From the NCBI GenBank assembly GCA_029248845.1, contig JAQWIO010000067.1, forward strand, positions 1 to 12,170: a stretch of 12,170 nucleotides of DNA. Reading direction: 5' to 3'. The position numbers and the translations under genes were made by a program. Positions within the stretch are counted from its first letter, which is position 1. Every line of letters begins with the position of its first letter. The DNA is from Polaribacter sp. (GTDB lineage: Bacteria; Bacteroidota; Bacteroidia; Flavobacteriales; Flavobacteriaceae). Positions 7,275 through 12,170 of this stretch are shown one piece after another. The notes under the pieces were generated by a model. The model was not told the origin of the DNA. It worked only from the letters and a program-made list of their open reading frames with translations, and did no database searches.

Positions 7275-9239
7275 ATGAAAAATAAATTTATTATTCTAGC
7301 ATCTATAATATTTTCATTTAAATTACAATCTCAAACAATTGCAGAAAGAAAAAAAATTACAAACTCATATAATAAAAAGCACAGTAATGTTCTACTTCAA
7401 AATTTAATCATTAAAAATCAAAAGAGAGAGTTAAGAATAGAAAAATATATTACCAATAATAAATTAGCTCAAAAAAATTATTCAAAAAATAATATTGATT
7501 ACAAAATATTTGATATTATAGATGGTAAACCTGTTTATATAACTACATCGAATACAAAAAGTGCTAAAGCTACAAGAACTAATTTTTTACAATCTGGAGG
7601 TGATTTGAATTTAGATTTAGAAGGAGAAAATATGAATGTTGCAACATGGGATGGTGGACCAACTTTAGCTTCACATCAAGAATTTACATCAAATGATGAA
7701 AATTCAACATCAAGAATTACAACACCAGATCTATCTTCATCTAATAGTCAGAGTAACCATTCTACACATGTTTCTGGTACTATTGTAGCAAGTGGTAAAA
7801 ATAGTTCTGCTAAAGGAATGGCACCAAAAGCAACACTTATATCTTATGATTGGGATAATGATACAACCGAAGCATTAAATGAAGCAATTTCAAATGGTTT
7901 ATTATTTTCTAATCATTCGTATGGAACTCCTGTATTAACTGATGATGGCTCACCCAATGCCCCTACTTGGTTAATGGGTTGTTATAATAACGAAGCAAAA
8001 GCTTGGGATGATATCGCCTATGATGCACCTTATTATTTAATGATTGCGGCAGCTGGAAATTCTGGAGAAGATAATTATGATGGAGGATTACTAGCTAATT
8101 ATGATAAATTGACAAATTTTGGAGTTGCAAAAAATAATCTAGTAGTTGCAAATGCAAGCAATCCGTTAATACATCCAAATGGAAGCGGGGACCTGTTAAG
8201 TTTATTTATCAATTCAAGTAGTAGTCAAGGTCCTGCTGATGACGGAAGAATAAAACCTGATATATCTGCAGATGGAACGAATATATTTTCTCCGATAAGT
8301 AGTTCTGATAGTGATTATGATACTTATTCAGGAACTTCGATGGCTACTCCAAATGTAGTAGGGTCTCTGTTATTATTACAAGAATATTACAATAGATTGT
8401 ATTCTAAATTTATGTTATCAGCAACTGTTAAAGCTCTTGTAATTCATACCGCAGATGATGACAAAACAATTATTGGTCCAGACCCAATTTTTGGATGGGG
8501 ACTTCTTAATTCTAAATATGCAGCAGAGGTAATACAAAATAGTACAACAAATAATAGTGTTATAATAGAGAAGTCTTTAGAAAATAAGGGAACTTATACC
8601 TTTGATTTTACTGTAATAGATAGTGGTCATCCGGTTAGTGCAACAATAGTATGGACTGACCCTTCCGGTACTGACTTTACAGGGGTATTAAATAGCCCAA
8701 ATGCAGCTTTAATTAATGATTTAGATTTAAGAATAACATTAAATTCGGAAACATCTTTTGAAACTTTTTACCCTTGGAAATTAGATTTAGATAATATTTC
8801 TGGTTTCGCAACCAAGAATGACAATTCTGTAGATAATGTTGAAAACATAGATATAGAATTTCCAACTTCTGGAACTTATAGTTTAACTGTATCACACAAA
8901 GGTTCATTAGTTAATTCAAACCAAAACTTTTCCTTAATATTAACTGGTTTTGAAAATACAACATTATCTCAAGAAGAAGATTTTGACACAACAAATATTC
9001 ATATTTGGCCAAATCCAACATATGATTTTTTAAATTATGAATACAAATCACTTAGCAATTCAAATATTGAAATTGAATTAATTGACCTACAAGGAAGAGA
9101 AATTTACAAACAATCTATTAAATCAAGTGAACAAATAATTAAAGGTAATATAAATTTAAAAGAGTTTTCGAAAGGGATATACATTTTCAATATAATTCAA
9201 GGTGAAAGAAAAAAACATAAAAAAATTGTACTAAATTAA
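7275..9239 (+). CDS. Secreted S8 (subtilisin-like, Kp43-type) serine protease with T9SS type A sorting domain
   Basis: This is an extracellular endopeptidase. Parts in order: signal peptide (about 1-19, cut near LQS-QTIAE); a Lys/Asn-rich propeptide-like region (about 20-105); the subtilase domain with Asp126 (ATWDGG), His165 (NHSTHVSGT), oxyanion-hole Asn262 (AAAGNSG) and nucleophile Ser355 (SGTSMATPN), so the catalytic set is complete; a beta-sandwich (about 428-560) with ATIVWTDPSG and LINDLDLRI, typical of Kp43-like subtilases; and a C-terminal type IX sorting domain (about 575-654) with IWPNPTYDF, IDLQGREIY and KGIYIFNI. The sorting domain means export across the outer membrane by the type IX system, followed by release or anchoring at the surface. 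The DGG Asp motif, rather than DTG or DSG, is a known variant in Bacteroidota subtilases. It lies 76 bases after the SusCD-lipoprotein genes on the same strand, which suggests it supplies peptides for that uptake system. It could instead be an independent gene. Confidence 0.93.
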   Translation: MKNKFIILASIIFSFKLQSQTIAERKKITNSYNKKHSNVLLQNLIIKNQKRELRIEKYITNNKLAQKNYSKNNIDYKIFDIIDGKPVYITTSNTKSAKATRTNFLQSGGDLNLDLEGENMNVATWDGGPTLASHQEFTSNDENSTSRITTPDLSSSNSQSNHSTHVSGTIVASGKNSSAKGMAPKATLISYDWDNDTTEALNEAISNGLLFSNHSYGTPVLTDDGSPNAPTWLMGCYNNEAKAWDDIAYDAPYYLMIAAAGNSGEDNYDGGLLANYDKLTNFGVAKNNLVVANASNPLIHPNGSGDLLSLFINSSSSQGPADDGRIKPDISADGTNIFSPISSSDSDYDTYSGTSMATPNVVGSLLLLQEYYNRLYSKFMLSATVKALVIHTADDDKTIIGPDPIFGWGLLNSKYAAEVIQNSTTNNSVIIEKSLENKGTYTFDFTVIDSGHPVSATIVWTDPSGTDFTGVLNSPNAALINDLDLRITLNSETSFETFYPWKLDLDNISGFATKNDNSVDNVENIDIEFPTSGTYSLTVSHKGSLVNSNQNFSLILTGFENTTLSQEEDFDTTNIHIWPNPTYDFLNYEYKSLSNSNIEIELIDLQGREIYKQSIKSSEQIIKGNINLKEFSKGIYIFNIIQGERKKHKKIVLN

Positions 9240-9269
9240 AAAAACCGTTAAATCAGTGTTGGGTGATAA

Positions 9270-9285
9270 TTTGAGTATACTCAAA
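9270..9285. promoter_or_regulatory. Perfect 16-bp palindrome, operator-like
   Basis: TTTGAGTATACTCAAA is a perfect palindrome with no spacer, lying in the 118-base gap between the protease stop and the rlmB start. It has no T tract after it, so it does not look like an intrinsic terminator. It lies about 60 bases before the rlmB -7 motif, where a regulator could bind. The protein that would bind it is unknown. Confidence 0.4.
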
Positions 9286-9345
9286 GTAAATGATAAATAT
9301 TTGGACTTAATAAGGACGATTTTTTTACCTTCAAAGGATAATGCA

Positions 9346-9353
9346 TACCTTTG
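9346..9353 (+). promoter_or_regulatory. -7 promoter element of rlmB (TACCTTTG)
   Basis: This is an exact match to the Bacteroidota TAnnTTTG box, placed 4 bases before the rlmB ATG at 9358. No clear TTG is found at the expected -33 distance; a T run is there instead. Transcription would start at or within a few bases of the ATG, giving a leaderless or nearly leaderless mRNA. This position argues against any start upstream of 9346. Confidence 0.5.
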
Positions 9354-9357
9354 CCAA

Positions 9358-10101
9358 ATGACAACAGAAGCAACAAATATTTTTGGTATTAGAGCAATTA
9401 TAGAAGCAATCGAAAGTGGTTCATCCATTAATAAAATATATCTACAAAAAGGCTTAAGAGGCGAATTATTTTATGAATTAAACAAGCTCATCAAAACAAA
9501 AAAACTAACCACAAGTTTGGTTCCTGTTGAGAAACTGAATAGGTTGTCTAAAAACAACAATCATCAGGGGGCAGTTGCTCAAATATCTCCAGTTGATTTT
9601 CATGATTTAGAAACCTTAATTGAAGAGACGATAGATAGTGATACAACTCCTTTATTTCTGTTATTAGACCAACTTTCTGATGTTCGAAATTTTGGTGCTA
9701 TTATTAGAACAGCTGAATGTACAGGTGTTAACGGAATTATCATACAAAAAAATGGAAGTGCCCCAGTAAATGCTGAAACTATAAAAACTTCTGCTGGTGC
9801 GGCTTTCAAAATACCTATTTGCAGAGTAGATCACATAAAAGATGCGCTATTCTTATTAGAAGCATCAGAGATAAAGACCCTTGCTGCAACGGAAAAAACT
9901 GAAGATTCAATTTATGATATTGATTTAAATCAACCTGTGGCTATTGTAATGGGTTCTGAACATAGGGGTGTAAACCCTTCTATATTAAAAATGGTAGATT
10001 ACAAAGCAAAATTACCATTATTAGGTAAAATCGCTTCTTTAAATGTTTCTGTAGCTTGTGGTGCCTTCTTATATGAAACGGTAAGACAGCGAATGAGTTA
10101 G
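9358..10101 (+). CDS. rlmB: TrmH/SpoU family 23S rRNA 2'-O-ribose methyltransferase, RlmB-like
   Basis: It is predicted to methylate the ribose of a guanosine in the 23S rRNA peptidyl-transferase region (G2251 in E. coli) using S-adenosylmethionine. With the ATG at 9358 it is 247 aa, matching the usual length of about 245. The protein has an N-terminal L30e-like RNA-binding domain (about 6-80, IFGIRAIIEAI and NNNHQGAVAQI) and a SPOUT trefoil-knot domain with motif 1 LDQLSDVRNFGAIIRTAE (103-120), motif 2 VMGSEHRGV (197-205) and motif 3 LPLLGKIASLNVSVACGAF (219-237). A longer frame with a GTG start at 9256 exists, but its extra 34 residues do not match the family and it would begin upstream of the -7 box. 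Its stop codon overlaps the stop of the convergent rhomboid gene by sharing 10098-10101. RlmB is the best fit within TrmH-like enzymes; a paralogue acting on another RNA site cannot be excluded. Confidence 0.92.
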   Translation: MTTEATNIFGIRAIIEAIESGSSINKIYLQKGLRGELFYELNKLIKTKKLTTSLVPVEKLNRLSKNNNHQGAVAQISPVDFHDLETLIEETIDSDTTPLFLLLDQLSDVRNFGAIIRTAECTGVNGIIIQKNGSAPVNAETIKTSAGAAFKIPICRVDHIKDALFLLEASEIKTLAATEKTEDSIYDIDLNQPVAIVMGSEHRGVNPSILKMVDYKAKLPLLGKIASLNVSVACGAFLYETVRQRMS

Positions 10102-10769
10102 GACTCCTCTTCTACTCTTTTTTCAATTTTAGGGGGTGAAAAATCTCCGTTTTCATCAAAAAAAGAATCAAAATCTGTTTCATTAAACTGATACTCTTCT
10201 TTTACAATTCCTTTATTTCTATAAATGGTTGCAAAAAATACCCCTACCAAAAAACCTGATAAATGTCCTTCCCAAGACATCCCTTCTTTTATGGGTAAAA
10301 CATACCAAATCATACTTCCGTAGAGAAAAATTACCATTAATGAAAGTGCTACTAATCTGTAATGCTTTTTTATCATTCCACTAAAAAAAACAAAACTAAA
10401 AAGTAAATATACAATTCCACTTGCACCAATGTGATACGATTCTCTTGCAATCATCCACGTTATAAAACCTGTAAAAAAGCCCCCAAAAAATAATACCTTG
10501 TATGCAACCTCTTTATAAAAGTATAATAAACTGCTTAACAACACGAATAAAGGAATAGAATTATTAAAGAGGTGATTTGTGTTGCTGTGAATGAAATGTG
10601 TTAAAAACACTCCTCTAAAACCCGATAATGTCCTTGGGAAAACACCATACTTATTAAAATTAAAGCTAAAGGTTATTTCTATCCAATAAAGTAACCAAAT
10701 TGAAACTACATACACAAATGGTATTAGAAAAATTGAGCTCTTTAATTTTAACTGGTTATCATCATTCAT
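10098..10769 (-). CDS. Rhomboid family intramembrane serine protease
   Basis: This inner-membrane protease cleaves transmembrane segments of substrate proteins, here unknown. Starting at the ATG at 10769 it is 223 aa, with six likely membrane helices (about 13-32, 68-84, 90-108, 114-131, 137-156, 167-184), the core bacterial rhomboid fold. The catalytic Ser117 lies in HIGASGIVYLL and the catalytic His169 in WEGHLSGFLVG. The oxyanion-side residues His66 and Asn70 lie in NHLFNNSI. A strongly acidic tail (about 190-223, with ETDFDSFFDENGDF) follows the last helix. The frame can be extended to a TTG at 10802, but that codon lies upstream of the predicted -7 box and the ATG gives a normal N terminus. 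It converges on rlmB with overlapping stops and diverges from rarA. Confidence 0.9.
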   Translation of the reverse strand: MNDDNQLKLKSSIFLIPFVYVVSIWLLYWIEITFSFNFNKYGVFPRTLSGFRGVFLTHFIHSNTNHLFNNSIPLFVLLSSLLYFYKEVAYKVLFFGGFFTGFITWMIARESYHIGASGIVYLLFSFVFFSGMIKKHYRLVALSLMVIFLYGSMIWYVLPIKEGMSWEGHLSGFLVGVFFATIYRNKGIVKEEYQFNETDFDSFFDENGDFSPPKIEKRVEEES

Positions 10770-10787
10770 ATGGATTTTTAAAAATAA

Positions 10788-10817
10788 CAAAAATCTATCC
10801 AAATAAAAATTTTACAA
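10788..10817 (-). promoter_or_regulatory. Candidate promoter of the rhomboid gene
   Basis: On the minus strand TTG (10817-10815) is followed by 19 bases and GATTTTTG (10795-10788), one mismatch from the TTG-N19-TAnnTTTG consensus. Transcription would begin near 10782, leaving about 13 nt before the ATG at 10769. This supports 10769 over the TTG at 10802 as the start codon. Confidence 0.45.
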
Positions 10818-10828
10818 TATCTGTCAGA

Positions 10829-10836
10829 AATCTTTG
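10829..10836 (+). promoter_or_regulatory. Candidate -7 element of rarA (AATCTTTG)
   Basis: One mismatch from TAnnTTTG, 13 bases before the rarA ATG. No TTG is seen at the expected -33 distance. The site lies within the 80-base gap between the divergent rhomboid and rarA start codons, so the two promoters would be almost back to back. Confidence 0.33.
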
Positions 10837-10849
10837 CTATTTTTACTAA

Positions 10850-12121
10850 ATGAATGAACCTTTGGCAGAAAGAATTAGACCTAAAACACTTGATGACTAT
10901 ATTAGTCAGCAACATTTAGTGGGTAAGAAAGGGGTATTAACAAATTTAATTAAACAAGGAGTGATTCCTTCTTTAATTTTTTGGGGACCACCTGGAATTG
11001 GAAAAACTACCCTCGCAAATATTATAGCAACTGAATCTAAGAGGCCTTTTTATACCTTAAGCGCCGTAAGTTCAGGGGTTAAAGATGTAAGAGAAGTTAT
11101 TGAAAAAGCAAAAAAAGGAGGAGGATTATTTACCGCTAAAAATCCTATTTTATTCATTGATGAAATTCACAGATTTAGTAAATCTCAACAAGATTCATTG
11201 TTAGGTGCTGTCGAAAAAGGCTGGGTAACTTTAATTGGTGCTACGACAGAAAACCCAAGTTTTGAGGTCATTCCTGCCCTACTTTCTCGCTGTCAGGTAT
11301 ACATATTAAATTCTTTTGACAAAAACGATTTAATTGCGCTTTTACACAGAGCAATTAATAAAGACGAATTCTTATCAAACAAAAAGATTACACTAAAAGA
11401 AACAGATGCTTTATTACAAGTTTCTGGAGGAGACGCAAGAAAACTATTGAATATTTTTGAATTATTAGTATCTGATGATGATGAAATTGAAATTACAAAT
11501 AAATTAGTCTTAGAAAAAATTCAAAAAAATATTGTCAGATATGACAAAACCGGAGAACAACATTATGATATTATTTCTGCTTTCATAAAGTCTATAAGAG
11601 GTAGCGACCCAAATGGTGCCGTTTACTGGTTAGCTAGAATGATTGAGGGTGGTGAAAATGTTAAGTTTATTGCACGAAGATTACTAATTGCTGCTTCCGA
11701 AGACATTGGCAATGCAAATCCTACTGCATTAATTTTAGCAAATAATACTTTTCAAGCAGTTGCGGTACTTGGCAATCCTGAATCTAGAATTATTTTAAGC
11801 CAATGTGCTGTCTATCTTGCTAATTCTCCAAAAAGTAATGCTTCTTACTTAGCAATAAACAATGCATTAGATCTAGTTCAAAAAACCGGTGATTTATCGG
11901 TACCCATACATTTAAGAAATGCACCTACTAAATTGATGAAAGATTTAAATTATGGGAAGGATTATAAATATTCGCACGATTATGCCCAGAGTTTTGTTGC
12001 GCAAGAATTTCTACCTAAAGAAATAAGTGGACAACAGTTTTTTGTCCCTGGAAATAATCCAAGGGAAACCGCTATGCGTTTGTTCTTAAAAACGAGATGG
12101 AAGGATAAGTATGGGTATTAA
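10850..12121 (+). CDS. rarA: Replication-associated recombination protein A (RarA/MgsA/WRNIP1 family AAA+ ATPase)
   Basis: This cytoplasmic AAA+ ATPase acts at stalled replication forks and on single-stranded gaps; in E. coli it associates with SSB and the replisome. Seen in order: the family N terminus PLAERIRPKTLDDYISQQHL (4-23); Walker A GPPGIGKTT (46-54); Walker B LFIDEIHRFS (101-110); sensor 1 GATTENPSF (130-138); a putative arginine finger in LLSRCQV (Arg147); sensor 2 GGDARKLLN (193-201); and the RarA tetramerisation/C-terminal region (about 235-423) with the conserved IRGSDPNGAVYWLARMIEGG (249-268) and ASEDIGNANP (282-291). The length of 423 aa is typical. All key ATPase residues are present. 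The ATG at 10850 begins directly at the conserved N terminus. It is divergent from the rhomboid gene. No terminator is visible in the 49 bases after its stop. Confidence 0.96.
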   Translation: MNEPLAERIRPKTLDDYISQQHLVGKKGVLTNLIKQGVIPSLIFWGPPGIGKTTLANIIATESKRPFYTLSAVSSGVKDVREVIEKAKKGGGLFTAKNPILFIDEIHRFSKSQQDSLLGAVEKGWVTLIGATTENPSFEVIPALLSRCQVYILNSFDKNDLIALLHRAINKDEFLSNKKITLKETDALLQVSGGDARKLLNIFELLVSDDDEIEITNKLVLEKIQKNIVRYDKTGEQHYDIISAFIKSIRGSDPNGAVYWLARMIEGGENVKFIARRLLIAASEDIGNANPTALILANNTFQAVAVLGNPESRIILSQCAVYLANSPKSNASYLAINNALDLVQKTGDLSVPIHLRNAPTKLMKDLNYGKDYKYSHDYAQSFVAQEFLPKEISGQQFFVPGNNPRETAMRLFLKTRWKDKYGY

Positions 12122-12170
12122 TAACTGATTCATTTCTTATTTACCCTAGTTTACTCGAGATGAATATGGT

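Noticed and set aside
9328..9337. Inverted repeat CCTT-CA-AAGG before rlmB
   Set aside because: The four-base arms are too short to separate from chance, although the site lies in the -30 to -20 region of the predicted promoter.
12122..12170. Tail after rarA, with ATTCAT (12128-12133) and ATGAAT (12160-12165) arms and an ATG at 12160
   Set aside because: A 6-bp AT-rich stem with a 26-base loop and no T tract is not a credible terminator, and three codons before the window edge cannot support a gene call.
1..12170. CRISPR array, tRNA or rRNA genes, insertion sequence or phage remnants
   Set aside because: No spaced direct repeats, cloverleaf-like segments, transposase or integrase frames, or long terminal inverted repeats were seen.

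Overview
The window looks like chromosomal DNA of a low-GC member of the Bacteroidota, most likely a flavobacterium. Evidence: paired SusC/SusD outer-membrane uptake proteins, lipoproteins with acidic residues straight after the lipid-bearing Cys, a secreted protease with a type A type IX secretion (T9SS) sorting domain, promoter-like TTG-N19/20-TAnnTTTG motifs, and no Shine-Dalgarno sequences before the genes. I see no transposase, integrase, tRNA, rRNA, CRISPR array or phage gene.

Layout. (1) 2-1432: the 3' end of one SusCD uptake system, a SusD-like lipoprotein of the SusD-like_2 type whose first codons lie outside the window, closed by a strong intrinsic terminator (1456-1486). (2) 1487-1869: an AT-rich non-coding region with a candidate promoter at 1811-1841 and inverted repeats. 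(3) 1870-7198: a second, complete uptake operon of SusC (1013 aa), SusD/RagB (478 aa, 11 nt later) and an unrecognised surface lipoprotein (278 aa, 2 nt later). (4) 7275-9239: a secreted subtilisin-like (S8) protease with a T9SS C-terminal domain, either the last gene of this operon or a closely placed partner. (5) 9358-12121: a housekeeping block of RlmB-type 23S rRNA methyltransferase (+), rhomboid intramembrane protease (-, converging on rlmB with overlapping stop codons) and RarA/MgsA replication-recombination ATPase (+, divergent from the rhomboid gene).

Working model. The protease would cut protein or peptide substrate outside the cell. The SusD lipoprotein, perhaps helped by the third lipoprotein, would capture the products and SusC would import them using TonB energy. 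This resembles RagAB of Porphyromonas, which takes up peptides made by T9SS-secreted gingipains. No glycoside hydrolase, polysaccharide lyase, sulfatase or sugar-sensing regulator is visible, so a protein/peptide substrate fits better than a glycan, but the flanks are not visible and the substrate is an inference. Two start codons are best moved downstream of the longest open frames: rlmB to 9358 and the rhomboid gene to 10769. In both cases a -7-like promoter motif lies between the longest-frame start and the preferred ATG.
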